From Chromera velia (taxonomy: Eukaryota; Sar; Chromeraceae), in contig JAHBMJ010000017.1 in the NCBI GenBank assembly GCA_018398765.1, positions 8,514-28,513 on the forward strand: 20,000 nucleotides of DNA, in the 5' to 3' direction. The position numbers were made by a program, and so were the translations under genes. This document shows positions 8,218-15,558 of the stretch, piece after piece; the stretch's first letter is position 1; every line of letters begins with the position of its first letter. The notes beneath the pieces are model-generated. The model worked only from the letters and a program-made list of their open reading frames with translations. It did no database searches and was not told the origin of the DNA.

Positions 8218-10207
8218 GTCAGTCGATCTGCGTGCGTTTTATTTACAAATATTTGTTCTGTGACAGTCATGCTGAAAGGGACAGATTATCGGGTTTAGAG
8301 TGGCCCAGAGGTCTGTGTGGGCCTGTGGTGCTGTGTACGTGAGATGGTAAAAGAAAGAACAGTCATGCCGCCTTGGTAGAGGAGTCCGAAAGGTGGAAGG
8401 GCAATCAATTTCTTGTTGCCTTACCTTTCTGCACGGAGCTGGTACACCAAGGACGCGGCTATGAAGGAAGGAAGAGAAGCACGGAGACTTTGTCGAAGAA
8501 TTTGAAGATGAGAAAAGGGAGGAAAGACGTACATGCAGTTCCCTCTCAGAAAGAACTCGCATGCCTCGACCAACCATTTGTTTTGCCTGTGTGGTCTGCT
8601 TGTGCGCGCTGTTGGAATCCTATCCAGTTTTGTATGGGCTGGGTCACTCTGAGTTCACGCGATCGATGCTCCAACTAGGCGGCATTGTGTTGGTGAGGGA
8701 GGCTGCTTGCTTGCCTTTGGAGGTTCGGTCGATATCATGGCTGTCAAACCTACATGGTTCTGGGCACATTCCTTTGCGGCGGATGACAGAAAGAAAGATA
8801 GGGAGGTATTGGTGCTGCCTGCAGGAGTGCTGTTGAGATCATGACCGTCGAGGCGGGATGGCTCGGCATGCATTTTCTTTTATACAGAATTCTTTTTCAT
8901 ACATATTCTGTATGCATATTCTGTATGAAAGAAAATGCCTGCAGGGGTGCTGTTGAGATCATGACCGTCGAGGCGGGATGGCTCGGCACAGTCCCTCTGG
9001 CTGCACATATCGGCCTGTACAACTTTATTTCTTTCAACTGTATGACCATGGGGGGTGAGTACATAATATTTGTACATACACAGACATGTCTGTATCCGTA
9101 TATGTAAGTGTGCACGTGGATGGATAAATGAGTCAATTAAATGAACCGATTGATAGGTAAGCAAAGGTATGATCGAGTGCGTGGATGAGTGTGTGACTTA
9201 GTGAGTAAGTGGATTTTCGGATGTGTGGACGGTAAATGAGTGAATAAACGGTGATCCGCTGAGTGCATGAGTGGTTGACTGAATGTTCAAGCCGGTGGAG
9301 CTGCTCTCTTGACCCTCCATCTCCATGTATATTTATCTGTGGGCCCGTAGAAACTGTTAGATCGCACCTCTTTCGATCACTTTTTTACTTCAGACACCCG
9401 GCCAGTTCGGCTGTTGACAATGCTTATTGTTTAGCGTCGTTTGATCCTTCTCCAACAGAGAGGCAGGGACCGGACTTTTCTTCATATCTGCATGTGTCTA
9501 TGCAGGTCAGAGAAAAACCCGAGGGAGCTAGGGTCCCAATGTGCTTGCTTACTGCCTGCCTCCCTGCCTGTCAATCTGAAGGGACATGTGCATGCAGTCC
9601 ATTTCTCTCCCTCCGGCCAATTTCCTTCCTTCCCTGTTTTCCCCGTCTTACAGGTCTTGGCAATGCGCTTTCGGCAAAGGCGGGTGCGTGTGTGGGTACT
9701 GGAAGGGGAGAGGCCGGCAAGCGTTACATTCTCCCTGCTCTGTTCTTGGGGGGCGTTTATGCTGCCACCCTGGTGCTCTGCTTGTGGCTACTTAGAGACT
9801 GGTCAGTCAATCAATGCATTCATTTTCTTTCATACAGAATTCTTTTTCAGGGAGCGCTCTGTATGAAAAAAAATGCATGCGCTGCTTGTGGCTACTCAGA
9901 GACTGGTCAGTCGATGCATTCAGTGACGGGTGGATGGAGACACGGTGGCAGCGTTGGTAAGTAGATAGAGAACTCAGTCGTGCAGTCAAGAGGAAAGAAA
10001 GGAGGCATTTCTTCAATCCAGTACACTAGCCTTGGATTGGATTGGGTTCAAGTCGACCCTCACCTTCTGAATTCAGTCAGTAGTTACAGATTCACATGCA
10101 TGCCATATGAATAGAAAAGACGTTCAAGGTGCTCATTATCGGATTGAAGCTGTTAGTAAGAGGGGGGAGAAAGTGGCCGTTTCACTTCTTTCTCACCTCT
10201 TCAGCAC

Positions 10208-10250
<43 letters not shown>

Positions 10251-10261
10251 TACATACGCAT

Positions 10262-10301
<40 letters not shown>

Positions 10302-11459
10302 GCACACGCACAGCGCACACGCACACGCACACGCACAGAGAGAGAGAAGGGGGAAAGGGGGGGGGAGGCTTAGAAAGGAGGGAATGAAGCAGTGAATCCT
10401 TTTTGAAAGAGAAATTGACGGCAGCAAAAACCAATTGAACAAATCACAACGTACGTGTTCAGGACGAAGTTTCTTTTTACATCCTCAGACGAGGTCACAG
10501 AGGTCACCTCGAGAGCGCTCCCGGCTATTCTCGTCTACATCTGTTTGGACATGATGAACCAGACCCTGTTGGGCGCAGTGCGAACGCTCTCCTACCAGGA
10601 TCTTGCCGCGTGTCTAAATCTCCTCAGCTTCTACCTCGTTGCGTAGGTAGGTTGGAAGGAAGGGCGGGGCCGGGGGATTTCCTCTTCCTTCTATTCTATT
10701 GTTTCTATTGTCGCTGAGACTTGCATGTGAAAGGACAGAAGGAGAGAAAGTCGGAGGAGAAAGGCCTGCCTGCCTTCCTGCATGCATACAATCTTTTTTG
10801 TGCATGCGTGGGGGGGCATGGTGGGAATATTTTTTCCATTCTGTGCCTTTCGTATTCTTCTTTTTTTCTTGACCCCCTCGTCTATCACTCCCTTGATCCG
10901 GCCACTCTGCTATCCTTGCTGTCTCTGTTGCCATCCTAACCCTCGTCTGTGCTTCTTACATTTACCCCGGTGCTTTCCGTTTCATCTGCTCCCTCCCGGG
11001 TTGGCTTGACTCTCTGACATTTTGTCGCTTCTCCTCTGAAGTCTTTCATTCATTCATTCACTGATCCGTTTAATTTGCTTCTCTGTCTCCTCTTTCTCTC
11101 TCTCTCTTCCTCCCTCCCTTCTTCCCTGCAGCCCCTAATATTTCTTGCAGCATTGCGCTTCAAGCTCGGCATTGTGGGAATCTGGGGAGCTGCAGACATT
11201 GGCTTCGTTGTTCTGGTCCGTTGATCGATCATCGGGCCTGCCTGGGAAATGTTTTCCCTTCGTCTCCTTTTTGTCATTTTGTTTGTGTGTATGAGCGGGT
11301 GTTAAGTTGAATCAATTGTGTGGAGAGGCTTTTCCTCCCGATCTCTGCACCCGTGCCCCTTTCTGAAGGACAGAAGGACGAAGAGTCGCCCTGATTTCTT
11401 TCCTTCTTTCAAAGATGTTGCGCTTCTCTCATGGGATTCTAATTTCTGTGCGTGGCTGC

Positions 11460-11532
<73 letters not shown>

Positions 11533-11799
11533 TTTGAAATAATCGAAGTGTGTTTTCTGGTATCTTCTCCGCGCATGCAGGTGAGTTCGTACTTAGTCCT
11601 GGTCTTCTTTGCCGGTTGGGAGGAGACAGGTCGGAAGGCGCTGGAGCTGGTGGAGTCCGAAAGAGAAAGCCAGCAGAGGAGCGAAATGCAGTCGGAGAGA
11701 GAATCCATCTTGGGAGTGCATGCGGGAGAGACAGTGACTGACCTTCATAGAGTTCCTGTAGAAGCAGATATCGACAGAACCAGACCCCTCCTGGCGTGA
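8003..11799 (+). CDS. MATE-family multidrug/organic cation efflux transporter, C-terminal half, six exons
   Basis: Exons 8003-8217, 8945-9054, 9654-9801, 10463-10646, 11132-11215 and 11581-11799 join in one frame of 320 codons ending in TGA. MATE proteins are 12-helix membrane antiporters that export organic cations or drugs against H+ or Na+. The joined product follows the family's C-terminal lobe: [60 protein letters not shown]...[40 protein letters not shown] and [11 protein letters not shown]. Intron phases are 2, 1, 2, 0, 0, all GT-AG. The N-terminal lobe (about helices 1-6) is not seen upstream. A TAG occurs in frame as the last codon of the fourth exon. Lys replaces the Glu usually found in LEW of helix 7, while the next Glu (VEI) is kept. 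Two introns carry foldback insertions. Family assignment is confident; substrate is unknown, and whether the gene is intact is open. Confidence 0.85.
8816..8988. mobile_element. Foldback element inserted at an intron/exon edge, flanked by a 53-bp duplication
   Basis: 8816-8868 and 8936-8988 are direct copies (53 nt, one mismatch) covering the 3' splice site TGCCTGCAG and the first ~44 nt of MATE exon b. Between them lies a foldback core (about 8870-8937). It begins CATTTTCTTTTATACAGAAT and ends with the near-complementary ATTCTGTATGAAAGAAAATG. The total period is 120 nt. The upstream copy is an extra acceptor and partial exon inside intron 1. The outermost bases of core and duplication overlap, so the boundary is ambiguous by a few nucleotides. 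Confidence 0.85.
8945..9054 (+). CDS. MATE exon b: conserved Glu helix and LAAH segment
   Basis: Begins after CTGCAG and encodes [26 protein letters not shown] and [10 protein letters not shown]. It ends GGGG|GTGAGT in phase 1. The pattern matches the MATE E-(I/L)-x(4)-AG-x-LG...LAAH stretch. Its first part is the downstream copy of the 53-bp duplication. Confidence 0.85.
9055..9653 (+). other. MATE intron 2 with degenerate TGAG/GATG tetranucleotide repeats
   Basis: Starts GTGAGT and ends CCCCGTCTTACAG. Between about 9110 and 9290 it is filled with degenerate GAGT, GATG and AGTGAGTAAGT words typical of an old, decayed microsatellite. No insertion with clear ends was seen. Confidence 0.7.
9654..9801 (+). 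CDS. MATE exon c: [11 protein letters not shown] segment and following helix
   Basis: Encodes [20 protein letters not shown] (the family's G-x-(A/S)-x-x-R-V-G-N-x-x-G-A-G stretch), then a hydrophobic helix [18 protein letters not shown] and RD. Preceded by CTTACAG; ends GACTG|GTCAGT in phase 2, completing a Trp codon with exon d. Confidence 0.85.
9774..9922. mobile_element. Second foldback element of the same family, flanked by a 45-49 bp duplication
   Basis: 9774-9822 and 9878-9922 are direct copies (two mismatches and a 4-nt gap) covering the end of MATE exon c and its 5' splice site CTG|GTCAGT. The core (about 9821-9875) starts CATTTTCTTTCATACAGAAT and then TCTTTTTCA, identical to the first element except one base over 29 nt. 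It ends CTGTATGAAAAAAAATG, the near-complement of its start. The period is 104 nt. The second donor copy would shift the frame, so the first donor (9802) is the one consistent with the protein. Confidence 0.85.
9923..10462 (+). other. Remainder of MATE intron 3
   Basis: Intron 3 spans 9802-10462 and ends CGTGTTCAG. Apart from the foldback element and the CA microsatellite it holds unremarkable sequence. Confidence 0.65.
10205..10348. repeat. (CA)n microsatellite with CGCACA interruptions and short GA tail
   Basis: Alternating CA/AC over about 130 nt, interrupted by CG and CATACATACGCATG, followed by AGAGAGAG. It lies within MATE intron 3. Reading frames through it on both strands are repeat artefacts. 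Confidence 0.95.
10463..10646 (+). CDS. MATE exon d, with an in-frame TAG as its last codon
   Basis: Encodes [20 protein letters not shown], then [20 protein letters not shown] and [20 protein letters not shown]. This matches the family's LFT-x-D-x-x-V...ALP, helix, L-x-G-x-x-R and N-L-x-x-F/Y-Y segment. The last codon before GTAGGT is TAG (10644-10646). Exon e must be entered in phase 0, so the natural donor is after this TAG. Cutting at the earlier GT (10643) would shift the frame and give a TAA two codons later. Confidence 0.8.
11132..11215 (+). CDS. MATE exon e: conserved LG-x-x-G-x-W helix
   Basis: Follows a long pyrimidine tract and CCCTGCAG. Encodes [20 protein letters not shown], then ADIGFVVL, matching the P-L...KLG-x-x-G-x-W-x-G motif of MATE C-lobes. 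Ends CTG|GTCCGT in phase 0. All three codon positions agree with the neighbouring exons. Confidence 0.85.
11462..11529. repeat. (CA)n microsatellite in MATE intron 5
   Basis: About 34 CA units with a single CATA interruption, located 50 nt upstream of the last exon's 3' splice site. Confidence 0.95.
11581..11799 (+). CDS. MATE last exon: final helix and cytosolic tail
   Basis: Preceded by CGCGCATGCAG. Encodes [20 protein letters not shown], matching the W-x-x-E/Q-x-x-K-A end of MATE proteins, then a hydrophilic tail of about 50 residues rich in Glu, Ser and Arg, ending at TGA (11797-11799). Confidence 0.8.
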   Translation: MSSYLVLVFFAGWEETGRKALELVESERESQQRSEMQSERESILGVHAGETVTDLHRVPVEADIDRTRPLLA

Positions 11800-12497
11800 A
11801 AGGATCAGAAAGACTGGATGCTTTACTTCACAGCGGACTGGGTCGGAGCAACAGGGAGAGACTGTGCATGCTTAGTGTTTCGCACAGTCCTCGCTTTTGA
11901 CATCCCTCTTTCTCTCTCTTTCTCAATGCCTATCCATCTCCCTCTTCCTCTCTGTGTGTCTCCTTTCCGCCTTCTTTAAGTTTCTCTCTCTGTCTCTCCC
12001 CCTCGTCCTCCGTGTCTGTATGCGCATGATAGGTGTTCGCTGGAGATTGTGGCAGACTCAGTGGTTTCTGGGGTTCCAGTTGAGGCAGAAAATTGCCTGA
12101 CGGGACCCCTATATTGCCCTAATGTCTCCTCTTACACCGCCTTTTATTTTTTTGGCTTTTGGTTGAGTGCTTTCATCAGGCATGTGCCTGAAAATTTTGG
12201 TTCAGAGGGTCTTTCTGATTCATGAATTTTAATTGAATTTTATGAATGGAGGTTCTTGCCAGTGAGGTATCTCTTGGGCTGTGTCCTTCTCGTGTTATGC
12301 AATAACTGTTGATCTCATGCACCTAGATTAACAAAAGGTTCCCAAAGCAGTCGCAACGTTCATGCAGGCGGGGCGATGACACTCAAGATGGCACTCAAAG
12401 TTGACTTTTGAAATTTTGTGAACACTGCTACTAGGAACAGTAATACAAAAGATGTAGAGTCTCACTCTAGGTCTCATAAAAAAAAAGCTGCAACCGA
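11800..12497. other. 3' flank of the MATE gene with a CT-rich patch
   Basis: Probably includes the 3' untranslated region. A degenerate CTCTCTTT/CTGTCTCTC patch lies at about 11903-12005. The remainder is moderately AT-rich. No polyadenylation signal is clear enough to call and no further gene was seen. Confidence 0.5.
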
Positions 12498-12535
12498 GGT
12501 TGCAACCGTTCATCTATGAGGAATGACAAACTGAA

Positions 12536-12660
12536 ATATCCGTATATCCAAGATATTCGATTATGAAATATCTAAATATCCAGATATTTGAAGATATTTG
12601 GGGATATTTGTGATATTTCAAGATATTTTAAGATATTTGATGATATTTCACCAAATAATT
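12536..12660. repeat. Left subterminal array of degenerate GATATTT words
   Basis: GATATTT or its complement recurs every 10-20 nt. The spacing is irregular, so this is not a clean tandem repeat. Confidence 0.75.
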
Positions 12661-13337
12661 ATTTTAAATAATTTGATTATCATTATTATTATCTTTCATT
12701 ATCTTATGTATGAGTCAGACTTAGGGATAGACTACGGGTTAGACCTAAGGTCAGACTGATATTACGATTCGCGACACCCCAATCAGCTTCATGGCTATTT
12801 ATGGCATATAGGTCGTGGACCACACGCGGGCCGTGGGGGTACGCAGGGGCATGCAGACATTAATTGGCATATATGCAATCCGCGCATCCTGCGCGCCACC
12901 GCGGCCGCTGGCCTACATGCAGCCCATGCATGCATTGCATGCTTTTCGGGAGACCAGTTGGCCTCCATATATGGCCTCCAGAGTTTTTCACAGCGCAAAA
13001 CATCGCAAAACTGCCTCAGTATTAGCCAGTAACTCTGAGTTAACTCTGAAGTGCTTAGAGATTCAAGTGTTTCCATTACAGATTGGAGAGCTCCATCACT
13101 TTCCCATGCAGTATGCTGGCCTCAGTGCAGCTGTGATTTTTCCCTCCATTGTCTCCACTGATTTTTGAGAGTGCATCCTTGTTGTTGCTTTTCCCAGGAT
13201 TTTTTGTGTTGCCCTATCAACCTGCCTTTGAGGTAAAAATGAAGGTCGCTTGGAGCATGAACGCTGTGCACCTTGGTGTGTCGTGTTTGTAGAGTGCTCG
13301 TCTCTTTCGTTTCTTTTCTCTGCATCCGCCATCCGTA
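12661..13337. other. Unassigned interior with weak exon-like signals
   Basis: A GC-rich patch (about 12815-12965) rich in TGCATGC and GGCC words follows an AT-rich stretch. Two segments look splice-bounded. One follows CCCATGCAG (from 13112) and reads YAGLSAAVIFPSIVSTDF before TGA. The other is 13199-13233, between TTTTCCCAG and GTAAAA, reading FFVLPYQPAFE. Neither is recognised, and they do not obviously join into a gene. Confidence 0.25.
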
Positions 13338-13339
13338 CA

Positions 13340-14085
13340 ACGGCGAGGGAAACATTTTTCTTTGGCGAGACAGGCACTTGTGTTGACAGAAAGCAAACTC
13401 GTCATCGGTTCTATAGCACAAACAGTGAGTGTATCCTCCCCCAGCTCGACGTCTCTCTTTGTTTTCCTCTCTCCCTACCCACACAACAGCGAGGCAAACA
13501 TTAAATTTTTCCTTCGCGAGACAGACCCTTGTGCTGACAGAAAGGAGACTTTTCAGCAGTTCCGCGCCATAAGCAGTGAGTGTATCCTCCCTCAGCTCGA
13601 CGTCTCTCTTTGTTTTCCTCTCTCCCTATCCATAGAACAGCGAGGCACAAACATTTTCCTTCGTGAGACAGACTCTTGTATTGACCTCATCATCGATTCC
13701 AAAGCACGAACAGTGAGTGTATCCTCCCCCAGCTCGACGTCTCTCTTTGTTTTCCTCTCTCCCTACCCACACAACAGCGAGGCAAACATTTTTCTTCGCA
13801 AGACAGACCCTTGTGCTAACAGAAAGGAAACTTTTCAGCAGTTCCGCACCACAAGCAGTGAGTGTATCCTCCCCCAGCTCGATGTTTCTCTTTGTTTTCC
13901 TCTCTCCCCATCCACAGAACAGCGAGGCACAAACATTTTCCTTCATAAGATAGACCCTTGTGCTGATAGAAAGGAGACTTCTCAACAGTTTCGCAGCACG
14001 AGCAGTGAGTGTGTCCTCCCCCAGCTTGACGTCTCTTTATCTTTTCCTCTCTTCCTATCTATAGAACAGCGAGGCGAGACAGACC
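13340..14085. repeat. ~145-bp tandem array; each unit mimics an exon plus a short intron
   Basis: GTGAGTGTATCCTCCC-like sequence recurs at 13425, 13576, 13713, 13858 and 14005 (spacings 151, 137, 145 and 147 nt). Each copy is followed about 60 nt later by ...ACAG or AACAG and CGAGGC. So each unit holds a 65-nt segment with a good 5' splice-site sequence, a pyrimidine-rich body and an AG end, separated by ~80 nt containing GAGACAGACCCTTGTGCTGA. Unit lengths are not multiples of three and the translated frame alternates between units, so the array is unlikely to encode a repeated peptide. Confidence 0.85.
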
Positions 14086-14330
14086 TTCCATCGTTCGTTC
14101 GTTCGTTCCTTCTCTTTTCTTCCCTTCCTTTCCGTTCCATTCCTTCGTTTCTTCCTGCCTTCCTTCTTTCCATTCCTTCTTCCTTCCCTTCCTTCCCTCC
14201 TTCCTTAGTTTCCTTCCCTTTCTTCCTTCCTTCCTTCCTTTCCTCTCCTTTCTTCCTTTCTTCTTTTCTTCCTTCCTTCCTTCCTTCCTTCCTTTCCTTC
14301 CATCCTAAGAGACTTCCTTCCTTCCATCCG
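14083..14330. repeat. First (CTTC)n array, degenerate
   Basis: CGTT repeats (14091-14108) pass into irregular CTTC/CTTT runs. Long reading frames here on both strands are artefacts of the repeat. Confidence 0.95.
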
Positions 14331-14496
14331 TGTGTTTGTTGGAGAGTATTCCCTGGTGGAGCCCTTTACGCAAAGGGACGGCAACGTTCGAACTGCCAAG
14401 AAAAACTTTGTAGTTGGAGCTATTGATGGGGGCCAGGACGACTTTGGAATGGTTAGAGGGGGGCCTGATATCACCGAGGAAACCAAAAGAAGATGA
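14308..14496 (+). CDS. Exon-like segment between two CTTC arrays, product unknown
   Basis: After a pyrimidine-rich stretch and CCATCCTAAG, a plus-strand frame reads RDFLPSIRVFVGEYSLVEPF, TQRDGNVRTAKKNFVVGAID and GGQDDFGMVRGGPDITEETK, ending at TGA (14494-14496). Its balanced composition, with acidic and basic residues and Gly turns, is unlike the low-complexity flanks and looks like the end of a real protein. There is no start codon close by, so it would be a last exon or a captured gene fragment. The family is not recognised. The reverse-strand frame over the same bases contains only repeat-derived sequence upstream. Confidence 0.35.
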   Translation, partial: RDFLPSIRVFVGEYSLVEPFTQRDGNVRTAKKNFVVGAIDGGQDDFGMVRGGPDITEETKRR

Positions 14497-14616
14497 AGTT
14501 TTTAACTACGGCTGTTTTAATCTCCGGAGTCCCACTAAAAAACTGGGTATGGGTGGTTCCTAGGTCACGCTGCGACTCTCAGATTGACAACTAAATCAGG
14601 TTTTGTGCAATGCATC
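14497..14616. other. Short unique spacer between CTTC arrays
   Basis: Unique sequence downstream of the exon-like segment's TGA. It could be its 3' untranslated region. Nothing further was recognised. Confidence 0.4.
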
Positions 14617-15168
14617 CTTCTCTTCCTCCCTCTCTTCCTTCTTTCTTCCTTCAAGTCCCTTTCTCCCTCCCACCCTCCTTCCCTTCCTTCCTTCCTTCCT
14701 TTCTTTCTTTTTTCCTTCTTTCTTCCTTTCTTTCTTTCCTTCTTTCTTTCTTTCTTTCTTTCTTTCTTTTTTTTTTTCTTCCTTCCTTCCTTCTTTCCTT
14801 CCTTTCTTCCTTCCTTCCTTCCTTCCTCCTTCCTTCCTTCCTTCCTTCCCTCCTTCCTTCAAGTCCCTTCCTTCCTTCCTTCCTTTCATCATTCCTTCCT
14901 TCCTTCCTTCCTTCCTTCCTTCCTGCCTTCTTTCCTTCCGTCCTTCCGTCTTTCTGTCTTTCCTTCCTTTCTTCTTTCCTTCCTTCTTTTCTTCCTTCTT
15001 TCCTTCCTTCCCTCTTTCCCTCCTTGCTTCCTTCTTTCCTTCCCTCCTTCTCTCCTTGCTAGCCTCCTTTCTTCCTTCCTTCCTTCCTTCCTTCCTTCCT
15101 TCCTTCCCTCTCTCCTTCCTTGCTTCCTTCTTTCCTTCCTTTCTTCCTTCCTTCCTTCCTTCCTTCCA
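14617..15168. repeat. Second, long (CTTC)n / (CTTT)n array
   Basis: About 550 nt of CTTC with CTTT, CCTC and CTTG variants and two embedded TCAAGTCCCTT words (about 14651 and 14859). A strand-asymmetric polypyrimidine/polypurine tract. Ser/Phe/Leu-rich and Lys/Glu/Arg-rich frames here are not genes. Confidence 0.95.
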
Positions 15169-15184
15169 AAAAATGTTTGTCCAT

Positions 15185-15520
15185 ACATATCTCAAAATAA
15201 TTGTAAATATTTTAAGATATTTGTAGACAAATTCAAAATATCTTTCTATATTCTAAGATATCACCAGATATTTGCAGATATTTGCTAGTATTCAATCAAC
15301 TGCATAGTCTATTGTATTAGTTATATAATTAAAGATAAATATTTTCTAAAAGAAATATCTAGAAATATTTTCAAATATCTTCCTGTCACATAATTTGATG
15401 TAGTCAGATATTTAAAAATATGCACTATTATGAAATATCTTAGATATTTAGGATATGTAAAGATATTTAATGGGGGATAGAAATATCTACAAATATCCTG
15501 AAATATCTCAGATATTTCAG
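15185..15520. repeat. Right subterminal array of degenerate GATATTT/AAATATC words
   Basis: Same word family as the left array at 12536-12660, longer and more irregular, ending at the inverted repeat at 15511-15555. Confidence 0.7.
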
Positions 15521-15558
15521 TTTATCATTTCTCATAGATGAGTGACGCCGCAACTAGC

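Larger units (their letters stand above)
12498..15558. mobile_element. Candidate ~3-kb element with inverted ends and GATATTT-rich subterminal arrays
   Basis: The left end (about 12498-12540) and the reverse complement of the right end (15511-15555) share TCATCTATGAGRAATGAYAA followed by ACTGAAATATC, 31 nt with two differences, with looser similarity outside (TTGCAACCG against TTGCGGCG). Just inside each end is a run of degenerate GATATTT/AAATATC words (12536-12660 and about 15185-15520). Such subterminal arrays suggest a DNA transposon of foldback or similar type. No transposase is visible. The interior holds a ~145-bp tandem array, CTTC arrays and an exon-like segment. The exact outer boundaries and a target-site duplication were not established. 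Confidence 0.55.

Noticed and set aside
8641-8694. An extra MATE exon reading [20 protein letters not shown]
   Set aside because: At first it seemed to bridge exons a and b, but joining 8217 directly to 8945 gives the complete family motif with correct phase, leaving no room for it.
9802-9850. A 49-nt mini-intron ending at the element's TTCTTTTTCAG
   Set aside because: Splicing there would lead to a TGA within a few codons; the GTTCAG acceptor at 10462 restores the family sequence.
9263-9964. A single 233-codon gene
   Set aside because: Only 9654-9801 matches the MATE family. The rest is intron, including a duplicated donor and a foldback element; the open frame is chance.
10107-10442. His/Thr and Cys/Val repeat proteins on both strands
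   Set aside because: Translation of a CA microsatellite inside an intron.
12815-13168. A 117-codon plus-strand gene
   Set aside because: Overlapping frames exist on both strands, composition follows TGCATGC/GGCC words, and no family pattern is visible; only its tail has a splice-like boundary.
13362-14426. A 354-codon open frame on the plus strand
   Set aside because: It runs through a ~145-bp tandem array with unit lengths not divisible by three and then a CTTC array. Successive units are read in different frames, so no protein is being maintained.
14584-15288. Long Ser/Phe/Leu-rich plus-strand and Lys/Glu/Arg-rich minus-strand frames
   Set aside because: Pure consequence of a CTTC/CTTT microsatellite lacking stops.
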